Positions 1 through 8,027 of a stretch of DNA of 64,000 nt are shown in pieces. The notes beneath the pieces are model-generated. The model saw only the letters and a list, made by a program, of their open reading frames with translations, had not been told where the DNA came from and did not search any database. Source of the stretch: Flavihumibacter cheonanensis (GTDB lineage: Bacteria; Bacteroidota; Bacteroidia; Chitinophagales; Chitinophagaceae); contig NZ_JAKRWF010000001.1 in assembly GCF_022352215.1 (NCBI RefSeq), forward strand, positions 1,860,001-1,924,000, in the 5' to 3' direction. A program made the position numbers and the translations under genes. The stretch's first letter is position 1. Each line of letters begins with the position of its first letter.

Positions 1-1381
1 TATCATAGGTAGCCGAATCGGTTATGGCTGAGTTACGCTCAAACAATACTTTTACGAAATTCCCTTTGGGCTGATTCAGGTTGATTACAATATCTCCCGG
101 CTCTGCCTTAAAGCTTTCTGATTTTCCGGTAAAATAATTGAGACCGGAATAACTGGCACTGGATGCATAACTCCAGTCAACCAGGTTTTTATCAAGCAAA
201 GAAGTGAGACGACTCACGCGATCTGTTCCATCATTTTTGATTACCCAGGATTTGAACTCACCTGCTGGTTTTGCCAACACATTGGTAAAGTAATTCCTGA
301 ATTCTTTCACAACGCGGGCTGCATGCTGAGAAGTGATTTCCACCGTACTGATACCGGTTGTAAAGTGGTGCTGAACGCGATCAACCAGGGTTAGTGTATC
401 ACCATCTTCATTGATGATTCCCAATCCGGCCCGGATGCCTCCCTGCTCATAGGTCATACCGATAGCACCATGATAGGTCGGATAGGTATCACCGTAAGAA
501 GGATAAAAGAGATCGAAGCGCTCTTTAGTGAAATACAACCATCCTTCTTTGTCAAAATAACGGGCATGATTCTTTCCGATCATGGTCTGAAATTCCCGCT
601 GCCAGGGCGTTATCACTTCATGAAAGGGTTCCGCAGCAGGCGCAAAATAATAAGGCTCATTAACTCCCTGCTCATGAAAATCAACATGTACCTGAGGCAA
701 CCAGGTATTGTATACTTTTAGCCGATGCTGGCTTTCCTTTTGGGTTTGCCAGGCCCAGTCGCGGTTCAGATCAAAATTATAATGATTGCTTCTTCCTCCA
801 GGCCAGGGTTCGCGATGTTCTCTTGCGATGGGCTCCGGATTGATCGTTTGTCCGATTACAGTTGTATACCAGTTTACATAGCGGTCGCGTCCGTCTGGAT
901 TCAAACAGGGATCAATCAGCACCACCGTATTCTGCAGCCACTGTTGTGATCTGGAATTGGATGGATTAACCAGTTCATAGGCGGTCAGCATTGCCGCTTC
1001 GGATGAGGAGGTTTCATTACCATGCACATTATAACTCAGCCAAACAATAGCAGGTGCGTTTTCATTTGGTGCTGCTTTATCACGGGTGGAATTCGCAAGC
1101 CGAAGGTTATTGGTTCGAATGGCTTCGATATTGGACATATTTTGAGTACTGGCGATGGTTGCCAGTAAAAGAGGACGCCCTTCATTGGTTTCTCCGTACT
1201 GCTCCAGTTTCAGTTGCTGGGGAGCTTCCTTGGCGAGGTGCTGAAAATACTGCACGATCCGGTAATGGGGAGTGTAGTGAGTACCTACCTTGTATCCTAA
1301 AAATGCCTCCGGTGATTTTAGCTGTGCATGGGTTCCTGATACCACCAGAAGGACTCCCGCCAAACAAATTAGTCTTCTCAT
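1..1381 (-). CDS. M14-family zinc carboxypeptidase, C-terminus outside the window
   Basis: Secreted metallopeptidase that probably trims C-terminal residues from peptides in the periplasm or outside the cell. The reverse-strand frame starts at ATG 1381 and runs off the left edge, so about 460 codons are visible and there is no stop. Residues 1-20 form a signal peptide ending in THAQ. The zinc site shows as HGNE at residues 120-123 (H120, E123), followed by CLNPDGRDRY at 159-168, which is the substrate-binding stretch of the M14 family. Bacteroidota homologues are usually much longer (about 800-900 residues), so roughly half is missing here. It diverges from the RAYT gene, with a REP palindrome in the gap. 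Family call is firm; specificity is unknown. Confidence 0.85.
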   Translation of the reverse strand, partial: MRRLICLAGVLLVVSGTHAQLKSPEAFLGYKVGTHYTPHYRIVQYFQHLAKEAPQQLKLEQYGETNEGRPLLLATIASTQNMSNIEAIRTNNLRLANSTRDKAAPNENAPAIVWLSYNVHGNETSSSEAAMLTAYELVNPSNSRSQQWLQNTVVLIDPCLNPDGRDRYVNWYTTVIGQTINPEPIAREHREPWPGGRSNHYNFDLNRDWAWQTQKESQHRLKVYNTWLPQVHVDFHEQGVNEPYYFAPAAEPFHEVITPWQREFQTMIGKNHARYFDKEGWLYFTKERFDLFYPSYGDTYPTYHGAIGMTYEQGGIRAGLGIINEDGDTLTLVDRVQHHFTTGISTVEITSQHAARVVKEFRNYFTNVLAKPAGEFKSWVIKNDGTDRVSRLTSLLDKNLVDWSYASSASYSGLNYFTGKSESFKAEPGDIVINLNQPKGNFVKVLFERNSAITDSATYD

Positions 1382-1434
1382 ATATATGTTATTCAAGTTA
1401 CTGAACAAAGTTCCGAAGCTAAGGAAATTCTTCC

Positions 1435-1465
1435 TTCACCCGTCCGGTGGCACCGGACGGGTGAA
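1435..1465. repeat. REP palindrome, copy 1 (upstream of RAYT)
   Basis: Perfect 31-bp palindrome: arm TTCACCCGTCCGGTG, central G, arm CACCGGACGGGTGAA. It is identical to the copy at 2108-2138, so the RAYT gene sits between two REPs. It could also form a strong hairpin in RNA. Confidence 0.9.
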
Positions 1466-1530
1466 AAGACCTAAGCAAAACAGGTAATCCCACCCTTGCA
1501 AGAATTAATCAATCAAAAGACCTTTGAAAC

Positions 1531-2106
1531 ATGACTTCAAATACACATATAATGGAACCCGGGATATTTTATCATGTTTGTAACAGGGCAGTTGGAAAGG
1601 ATGTGTTATTCAAACATTTTTTCGATTACGATGATTACCTGACAGATATCGAAAAAATAATCCTGCCGGTAGCTAATTTGAACGCTTACTGCATACTGGA
1701 CAATCATTACCACTTACTAGTGAGGATTCGTGAACATGCAAGTGGATTTGAATTTAGTCAAGCTGTAAATCGTCTTCAAAGTATTCATGCCAAACGGTTC
1801 AACTATAAATACAAGCGCAAAGGCGGACTTTTTTTACGTCCATTTAACAGAATCCCTATAAAAAATGATGGCCAGTTGGCCTGGGTTTTCTGGTACATTC
1901 ACCGAAATCCATTACACCATGGAAAAACTGAAAATTGGGAAGACTATCCATATTCCTCCTACAGTTATTTTAAATATAACAGAGCATCTTTTTTAGACAC
2001 CTCAACCATGTTGGATTTTTTTGGCGGACAAGATCAACTCATAAAACATCATGAAACTCAGGCAGAGGACTACTTACTCAAAAACATGAACCTCATGCTC
2101 GACTAA
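1531..2106 (+). CDS. REP-associated tyrosine transposase (RAYT, Y1_Tnp/IS200-like)
   Basis: Single-strand-specific HUH nuclease of the TnpA_REP family, thought to mobilise or process REP hairpins. The 191 residues carry the HUH motif as H59-Y60-H61 (in DNHYHLLV) and a C-terminal tyrosine, Y122 (in FWYIHRNP), which fits the Y1 catalytic arrangement. Length is normal for the family. The annotated ATG could be replaced by the in-frame ATG at residue 8, because the domain begins at GIFYHV. The gene is bracketed by identical REPs at 1435-1465 and 2108-2138, which is the diagnostic RAYT context. No tnpB and no second transposon gene are nearby, so this looks like a domesticated single-copy RAYT rather than an active IS. 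Confidence 0.93.
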   Translation: MTSNTHIMEPGIFYHVCNRAVGKDVLFKHFFDYDDYLTDIEKIILPVANLNAYCILDNHYHLLVRIREHASGFEFSQAVNRLQSIHAKRFNYKYKRKGGLFLRPFNRIPIKNDGQLAWVFWYIHRNPLHHGKTENWEDYPYSSYSYFKYNRASFLDTSTMLDFFGGQDQLIKHHETQAEDYLLKNMNLMLD

Positions 2107-2107
2107 C

Positions 2108-2138
2108 TTCACCCGTCCGGTGGCACCGGACGGGTGAA
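2108..2138. repeat. REP palindrome, copy 2 (downstream of RAYT)
   Basis: Same 31-bp palindrome as at 1435, starting 2 bp after the RAYT stop codon. Here the pairing extends one more base each side (C...G). It may double as the RAYT transcription terminator, although no T-run follows. Confidence 0.9.
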
Positions 2139-2162
2139 GGGAAGTTTTACTAATTTCGGGGG

Positions 2163-3872
2163 ATGAAGACCCGAATAACTGGTGTGCTGCTGGCAGTTCT
2201 GATCACTTTTGCAGCAAGCGCACAAACCAACCTCACTCCCTACTCTTATTCCAGTAACAAAAAGGCTGCCGGTAGAAGCGGCGCCGTGGTTTCAGCCCAT
2301 CCATTGGCCACACAAGCGGGACTCGCCATTCTTCAAAAAGGAGGAAACGCCATGGACGCTGCCATTGCTACCCAATTGGCACTGGCTGTCGTATACCCGG
2401 GAGCAGGCAACCTGGGTGGTGGTGGATTTTTAGTAGCCCAGTTAGCCAATGGCAAACAAATTACACTGGACTATCGCGAAAAAGCTCCGGGGAAAGCCCA
2501 TCGCGATATGTACCTCAATCCGGATGGAAGTCCCAATCTCGATAAAAGCCAGCACGGGCATCTCGCCGCCGGCGTACCAGGAACCGTAGCCGGTTTATGG
2601 CAGTCACATCAATATGGCAAACTTCCGTTCAGGGACCTCGTTCAACCATCTATAGAACTGGCGCAAAACGGGTTTGTCATAACTGAAGCAGAAGCCCGCA
2701 ACCTGAACGGAGACCAACAAGATTTTCAAAAAAACAATACCCGTCCTCAAGCATTTACCAAAAACCAGTCCTGGAAAGCAGGCGACACGCTTTTTCAACC
2801 CGAGCTCGCCGCTACACTTATCCGTATCCGTGACAAAGGCAGAAACGGTTTTTACAAAGGAAAAACAGCCAGCTTAATTACTGCGGAAATGCAACGTGGC
2901 AAGGGCATTATCTCCAAAAAAGACCTTCGTAACTATCGTGCAATTGAACGCAGCCCCAGCCTGTTCAGGTACAAGGAATATCAGGTACTTACCATGCCGC
3001 TGCCCAGCAGCGGAGGCGTGCTTCTTCCCATGATGATGAAAATGACGGAAGCCTACCCCATCGCCAGCTATGGCTTTCATTCTCTCGAAGCTGTTCAACT
3101 AATGACGGAAATTGAACGACTGGCATATGCCGATCGCGCCAAATACCTCGGCGACCCGGATTTTTATAAAGTACCTGTTCAACAACTCCTGAGCCAGGAA
3201 TACATCCAGCAAAGACTTCGGTTATACGAGCCTGGTAAAGCGGGTAACAGTAGAGATATTATCGAGGGCACGCTACCCACCGCTTACAAAGAATCAGAAG
3301 AAACCACCCATCTGAGTGTATACGATAGTGAAGGAAATGCAGTAGCGGTTACCACCACTCTGAACGGCAATTATGGATCCCATACAGTTGTAGGCGGTGC
3401 AGGCTTCCTGCTTAACAATGAAATGGATGATTTTAGCGTAAAACCTGGCGTACCCAATATGTATGGTGCAGTTGGTGGTGAGGCGAATGCCATCGTACCC
3501 GGAAAGCGGATGTTGAGTTCAATGACTCCCACTATCGTGCTGAAAAATGGCAAGCCCTATATAATTACAGGAACTCCCGGTGGAACAACCATCACTACTT
3601 CCGTTTACCAAACCCTCATGAACACATTAGAATTTAAACTGGATGCAGCAACTACAGTAAACGCACCCAAATTCCATATGCAATGGCTGCCGGATGTGAT
3701 TTATACAGAACCAGGCTTCCCGGAAAACTTAATTCAACAACTCGAAGCCATGGGTTATACCATTAAAAAAAGAGGGCCCATCGGCAGAACCGAGCTGATC
3801 CTGATAAAAGAAGATGGAAGCATTGAAGCCGTTGGAGATAATAGAGGCGATGACGCCGCACTTGCTTATTAA
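2163..3872 (+). CDS. ggt: Gamma-glutamyltransferase (glutathione hydrolase) precursor
   Basis: Periplasmic N-terminal-nucleophile hydrolase that cleaves or transfers the gamma-glutamyl group of glutathione and gamma-glutamyl peptides. It has 569 residues with a signal peptide (1-21, ...FAASAQ). The autoprocessing site is at TTHLSV (381-386); by the family pattern T381 becomes the N-terminus and nucleophile of a 189-residue small subunit. The GNxxGGGGF stretch (82-89) and the GTPGG loop (470-474) are also present. Length is standard. It is followed 21 bp later by a DinB-like gene on the same strand, so the two may be co-transcribed. A second, more divergent family member lies at 14863-16698. 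Confidence 0.95.
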   Translation: MKTRITGVLLAVLITFAASAQTNLTPYSYSSNKKAAGRSGAVVSAHPLATQAGLAILQKGGNAMDAAIATQLALAVVYPGAGNLGGGGFLVAQLANGKQITLDYREKAPGKAHRDMYLNPDGSPNLDKSQHGHLAAGVPGTVAGLWQSHQYGKLPFRDLVQPSIELAQNGFVITEAEARNLNGDQQDFQKNNTRPQAFTKNQSWKAGDTLFQPELAATLIRIRDKGRNGFYKGKTASLITAEMQRGKGIISKKDLRNYRAIERSPSLFRYKEYQVLTMPLPSSGGVLLPMMMKMTEAYPIASYGFHSLEAVQLMTEIERLAYADRAKYLGDPDFYKVPVQQLLSQEYIQQRLRLYEPGKAGNSRDIIEGTLPTAYKESEETTHLSVYDSEGNAVAVTTTLNGNYGSHTVVGGAGFLLNNEMDDFSVKPGVPNMYGAVGGEANAIVPGKRMLSSMTPTIVLKNGKPYIITGTPGGTTITTSVYQTLMNTLEFKLDAATTVNAPKFHMQWLPDVIYTEPGFPENLIQQLEAMGYTIKKRGPIGRTELILIKEDGSIEAVGDNRGDDAALAY

Positions 3873-3893
3873 TCGTTATCAATTTCCCGCAAT

Positions 3894-4427
3894 ATGAATC
3901 TCGGACAACTATACCTCGACAGCACGAAAAAGCAATTCAGAGCCTACAAAAAACTGGGTGATAATACCTTTTCCCAATTAAGTGAAGAAGAGCTTAACCA
4001 CATCCCTGCAGCAGATTCCAACAGCATTGCTACTATTGTTAAACATATGCACGGCAACCTGCTCAGCCGCTTTACCAATTTTCTGACTGAAGACGGTGAA
4101 AAACCCTGGCGCCAGCGGGAAGAAGAATTCAACCCCGGGAAGCATCTCAGCAAAAACGATCTTCTGCATCTTTGGGAAGAAGGCTGGAATTGCCTCTTCG
4201 ACACACTCGACCAGTTGGAGCCGGATGACCTTACCAAAACCGTCACCATCCGAACTGAAGCGCATTCCGCACTGGATGCGATCAACCGGCAATTGGCACA
4301 TCATTCCTCCCACGTGGGACAAATCGTGTATCTGGGCAAAATGTATCGCCAGACGAACTGGCAATCACTCTCCATTCCCAGAGGAGGCACTGCATCATTC
4401 AACGAAAAAATGGCAGCAAAACCCTGA
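3894..4427 (+). CDS. DinB/DUF1572-like four-helix protein
   Basis: 177-residue protein of the DinB-like helical-bundle superfamily, which includes putative metal-dependent thiol transferases. It shows a KHMHGNL segment near residue 50 and a HHSSHVGQIVYL segment near residue 136, the histidine pattern that binds the metal in this superfamily. No signal peptide, so cytoplasmic. It follows ggt by 21 bp; a thiol-related link to glutathione turnover is tempting but is only inference. No specific substrate can be named. Confidence 0.8.
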   Translation: MNLGQLYLDSTKKQFRAYKKLGDNTFSQLSEEELNHIPAADSNSIATIVKHMHGNLLSRFTNFLTEDGEKPWRQREEEFNPGKHLSKNDLLHLWEEGWNCLFDTLDQLEPDDLTKTVTIRTEAHSALDAINRQLAHHSSHVGQIVYLGKMYRQTNWQSLSIPRGGTASFNEKMAAKP

Positions 4428-4504
4428 AAGGTTTGCAAGTACTGAAAATTCCGCTTTATTTTGTTTTGTCCAATCCTCTTTAATTCCTTCCAGTTCCAGA
4501 GAGA

Positions 4505-4542
4505 AACCATAAAATACCCTTTAAACATTCTATTTTATGGTT
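4505..4542 (+). promoter_or_regulatory. 12-bp inverted repeat burying the start codon of the 4537 gene
   Basis: AACCATAAAATA at 4505-4516 is the exact reverse complement of TATTTTATGGTT at 4531-4542, with a 14-nt loop. The ATG start (4537-4539) lies inside the right arm. In RNA the stem would hide the start codon. As DNA it could also be a repressor site. Confidence 0.55.
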
Positions 4543-5169
4543 ATTCGTATCGTACCCATGGTCGTATTATTGACCCTTTCTATGCTTGCTTATGCGCAAC
4601 CCGTTACCTGGCAGGTTCGCGCCGGATGGCATACCAGTTCTGCCCGGATTATTGACAAAGCAACCTTAAAAAAAAATTCCACCAATCATCTGAATGGCTT
4701 CATAGCGGGAGCGGGAATAAGAGTTGAATTTGATAAGCAATTATATTTTACCCCCCGCATCCAATACAGCCTTCACGGTTACGAGTTGCCTGCCGACAAA
4801 CAGGAACCCGCCCAACAATTCCGGATTCACTACATTGAAATCCCCGTTCTGCTTCAATATGATTTTTCTAAAACCAACAGGGGTTTTTTTGCCCAAATAG
4901 GACCATCCATTGGCGCAGCGATTGCAGGTTCTCAAAAATCAGGTGACCGGGTCTCCCCGCTCCGGTTTGCCATGACACAATACAACCGCGTTAACGTGGA
5001 TGCGCTGGCTCATTTCGGTTACCGTTTTAAGAATGGACTTAGCCTGGATGCTTCATACACTTATGGCCTGACCAGCATAACCAATGGCGATAGCCTCCCT
5101 ATTGTAAGAATGGCACAATTAGGAATCGGACTATCCTACCATTTCAACAAAAGGGGCAATCAGAAATAG
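4537..5169 (+). CDS. Outer-membrane beta-barrel protein (PorT/OMP_b-brl family)
   Basis: 210-residue secreted barrel with a signal peptide at 1-21 (ending in AYAQ) and alternating amphipathic strands typical of small 8-strand PorT-like barrels in Bacteroidota (for example IQYSLHGYEL and LGIGLSYHFN at the C-terminus). Such proteins sit in the outer membrane; the role of this one is unknown. The start codon lies in a perfect 12-bp hairpin (4505-4542), which suggests structured translation control. Its end overlaps the end of the convergent PspC gene by 10 bp. Confidence 0.75.
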   Translation: MVIRIVPMVVLLTLSMLAYAQPVTWQVRAGWHTSSARIIDKATLKKNSTNHLNGFIAGAGIRVEFDKQLYFTPRIQYSLHGYELPADKQEPAQQFRIHYIEIPVLLQYDFSKTNRGFFAQIGPSIGAAIAGSQKSGDRVSPLRFAMTQYNRVNVDALAHFGYRFKNGLSLDASYTYGLTSITNGDSLPIVRMAQLGIGLSYHFNKRGNQK

Positions 5170-5381
5170 CGAAGGGGGTTTCTTTTTCGGTCGTAGATAT
5201 ATTGTTTTATGTTCATCCAAAAGGCGGCGATTGTGTAGAAAATAATCGGCGAGCCCATGGTGAGCAGGGAGATATACATAAAGTACTTACGGATGGTGGC
5301 AGGGGCGATGCCCATTTTTTCTCCCATATAGGAGCAAACGCCAAACACATGCCATTCTATAAAGTGTTTGAAGTTTTTCAT
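5160..5381 (-). CDS. PspC-domain membrane protein
   Basis: 73-residue protein with the PspC fold: an N-terminal amphipathic part containing FGVCSYMGEKMGI, then a hydrophobic segment (about 33-55), then a basic tail. PspC proteins relate to the phage-shock/envelope-stress response in Gram-negatives; stand-alone short forms are common in Bacteroidota. Convergent with the 4537 gene, overlapping it by 10 bp. No pspA is visible nearby. Confidence 0.85.
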   Translation of the reverse strand: MKNFKHFIEWHVFGVCSYMGEKMGIAPATIRKYFMYISLLTMGSPIIFYTIAAFWMNIKQYIYDRKRNPLRYF

Positions 5382-5506
5382 ATCACCAAATTAGTAAATT
5401 CTAACAAATACAATGAGCAAAGGTTAAAAACAAATCGCTTTTATCGGTAATTTCGCGGTGTTTCGGAAAATTTACTGAAATAGCAAACTTCAAACATACA
5501 ATCGTT

Positions 5507-7774
5507 ATGGTTTTTGACCTCGAGATGATTAAAAAAGTGTACGCCCAGTTTCCGGATCGGGTTGCTAAAGCCCGCCAGGTAGTTGGCCGCCCGCTAACCC
5601 TCACCGAAAAAATATTGTACGCCCACCTCTGGCAGGGAGATGCCACCCAGGCATATGAAAGAGGAAAAAGTTATGTAGATTTTGCGCCCGATAGGGTTGC
5701 CATGCAGGACGCTACCGCCCAGATGGCACTTTTGCAATTCATGCAGGCCGGTCGGAACAAAGTGGCTGTTCCCTCCACAGTTCACTGTGATCACCTGATT
5801 GTAGCCAAGGACGACTCCAAAACGGACCTTGCCCGTGCCGTTAATGAAAGCAGTGAAGTATACGACTTCCTTGCTTCCGTTTCCAATAAATATGGTATCG
5901 GATTCTGGAAACCCGGTGCTGGTATCATTCACCAGGTGGTTCTTGAAAACTATGCATTCCCCGGTGGTATGATGATCGGAACCGATTCCCACACGGTAAA
6001 TGCTGGCGGTCTTGGTATGATCGCAATTGGTGTAGGCGGTGCAGATGCCTGTGACGTAATGAGTGGCCTTGCCTGGGAATTGAAAATGCCCAAATTAATT
6101 GGTATCAAACTGACCGGAAAACTCAATGGCTGGACAGCCCCCAAGGATGTAATCCTGAAAGTGGCAGGTATCCTGACTGTAAAAGGTGGAACCGGGGCAG
6201 TAGTTGAATATTTCGGCGAAGGTGCCACCAGCATGAGCTGTACCGGAAAAGGCACCATTTGTAATATGGGTGCGGAAATTGGTGCAACCACTTCCACTTT
6301 CGGTTACGATGAAAGCATGAGCCGTTACCTGAAATCTACTGGTCGTACTGAAGTTGCCGCACTTGCTGATGGCATCCGCGAACACCTAACAGCTGACCCT
6401 GAAGTATATGCGAACCCTGAGCAATATTTCGATCAGGTGATCGAAATCAACCTGAGCGAATTGGAACCTCATTTGAACGGACCATTCACTCCCGACCTCG
6501 CTACGCCTATTTCCAAAATGAAGGAAGAAGCTGCCAAAAACGGATGGCCGACAAAAGTTGAAGTTGGTTTGATCGGCTCCTGTACGAATTCTTCCTATGA
6601 AGATATCAGTCGCGCTGTGAGCCTCGCCCGCCAGGTTGCTGAAAAAGGTTTGAAAACCAAAGCAGAATTCACGATCACTCCAGGATCTGAGCAGGTTCGC
6701 TACACCATTGAGCGCGATGGTTTCCTTAGTACATTCGACCAGATCGGAGCGAAAGTTTTTGCAAATGCCTGTGGCCCCTGTATTGGTATGTGGGATCGAA
6801 TGGGTGCGGAAAAGCAGGAAAAAAACACCATTGTTCACTCTTTCAACCGCAATTTCGCGAAGCGGGCGGATGGTAACCCAAATACCTATGCATTCGTTGC
6901 TTCTCCCGAGCTGGTAACAGCGCTGGCGATTGCCGGTGATCTTACCTTCAACCCACTTACAGACACTTTAACCAATGAAAAAGGTGAGCAGGTAAAACTG
7001 GATCCCCCCAGTGGAAATGAATTGCCTCCTAAAGGATTCGCTGTTGAAGACGCCGGTTACCAGGCTCCTGCTGTAGATGGCAGTGCAGTTCAGGTAAAAG
7101 TAGATCCCGCGTCCAAGCGCCTGCAACTCCTGGATCCATTCCCTGCATGGGAAGGAACTGATCTCAAAGGATTGAAACTCCTGATCAAGGCAAAAGGCAA
7201 GTGTACAACTGACCACATTTCAATGGCTGGTCCCTGGTTAAAATTCCGCGGTCACCTCGATAATATCTCTAACAACCTGCTGATCGGTGCCGTAAACTTC
7301 TACAATGAAAAAACGGATTCCGTTAAAAATCAGTTGACCGGAGTATACGGTCCGGTTCCTGCCACACAGCGTGCTTACAAAGCAGCTGGTATCGGCTCCA
7401 TCGTAGTTGGCGATGAAAACTATGGTGAAGGATCCAGCCGTGAACATGCTGCGATGGAACCCCGACACCTGGGCGTTCGTGCAGTACTGGTTAAGAGCTT
7501 CGCCCGCATTCACGAGACCAACCTGAAAAAGCAGGGCATGCTGGCGCTGACATTTGCCGACAAAAACGATTATGAAAAAGTCCTCGAGGATGATACCATT
7601 GACATCAACGGACTGACCAGCTTTACCCCTGGACAACCCCTTGAGCTGGTATTACACCACGCTGATGGAAGTACTGATACTATACAGGCCAACCATAGCT
7701 ACAATGAACAGCAGATTGAATGGTTCAAAGCTGGAGCGGCCCTGAATATCATCCGCCAGCAATTCGCCGGCTAA
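5507..7774 (+). CDS. acn: Aconitate hydratase, mitochondrial-type
   Basis: TCA-cycle enzyme converting citrate to isocitrate using a [4Fe-4S] cluster. The 755 residues match the mitochondrial-type aconitases in length. Cluster ligands are visible as C359 (IGSCTNSS) and C422/C425 (ACGPCIG), one residue off the numbering of the mature mammalian enzyme. The C-terminal swivel domain contains [14 protein letters not shown] and the conserved [10 protein letters not shown], with the catalytic serine. Followed by a clear intrinsic terminator at 7794, so probably monocistronic. Cytoplasmic. High confidence. Confidence 0.97.
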   Translation: MVFDLEMIKKVYAQFPDRVAKARQVVGRPLTLTEKILYAHLWQGDATQAYERGKSYVDFAPDRVAMQDATAQMALLQFMQAGRNKVAVPSTVHCDHLIVAKDDSKTDLARAVNESSEVYDFLASVSNKYGIGFWKPGAGIIHQVVLENYAFPGGMMIGTDSHTVNAGGLGMIAIGVGGADACDVMSGLAWELKMPKLIGIKLTGKLNGWTAPKDVILKVAGILTVKGGTGAVVEYFGEGATSMSCTGKGTICNMGAEIGATTSTFGYDESMSRYLKSTGRTEVAALADGIREHLTADPEVYANPEQYFDQVIEINLSELEPHLNGPFTPDLATPISKMKEEAAKNGWPTKVEVGLIGSCTNSSYEDISRAVSLARQVAEKGLKTKAEFTITPGSEQVRYTIERDGFLSTFDQIGAKVFANACGPCIGMWDRMGAEKQEKNTIVHSFNRNFAKRADGNPNTYAFVASPELVTALAIAGDLTFNPLTDTLTNEKGEQVKLDPPSGNELPPKGFAVEDAGYQAPAVDGSAVQVKVDPASKRLQLLDPFPAWEGTDLKGLKLLIKAKGKCTTDHISMAGPWLKFRGHLDNISNNLLIGAVNFYNEKTDSVKNQLTGVYGPVPATQRAYKAAGIGSIVVGDENYGEGSSREHAAMEPRHLGVRAVLVKSFARIHETNLKKQGMLALTFADKNDYEKVLEDDTIDINGLTSFTPGQPLELVLHHADGSTDTIQANHSYNEQQIEWFKAGAALNIIRQQFAG

Positions 7775-7793
7775 TCAACTTACATATTAAAAC

Positions 7794-7828
7794 AGAGGCT
7801 ACGCATCAACGTGATAGCCTCTTTTTTT
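7794..7828 (+). terminator. Intrinsic terminator after aconitase
   Basis: Stem AGAGGCTA (7794-7801) / TAGCCTCT (7815-7822) followed by a run of T. It lies 20 bp beyond the aconitase stop. Confidence 0.85.
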
Positions 7829-8027
7829 ACCCATAAACCATGGAATCTTAGTAAAAACCCGCGTTTTTTTGCTAGGTATATCTACATACCAACAGATTGT
7901 TTAACTTTATCCACACTTTCCCATTACTCTGACGGTAGCTTACCCTGTCTCCAATATCATTTCCTTAATACCACCGTATCCAAATATCCCTGGACCATTT
8001 CTATTTATTGACAACTAAATTTCTGTT

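Noticed and set aside
1054-1487. Forward-strand frames at the left edge
   Set aside because: Shadows of the minus-strand M14 peptidase.
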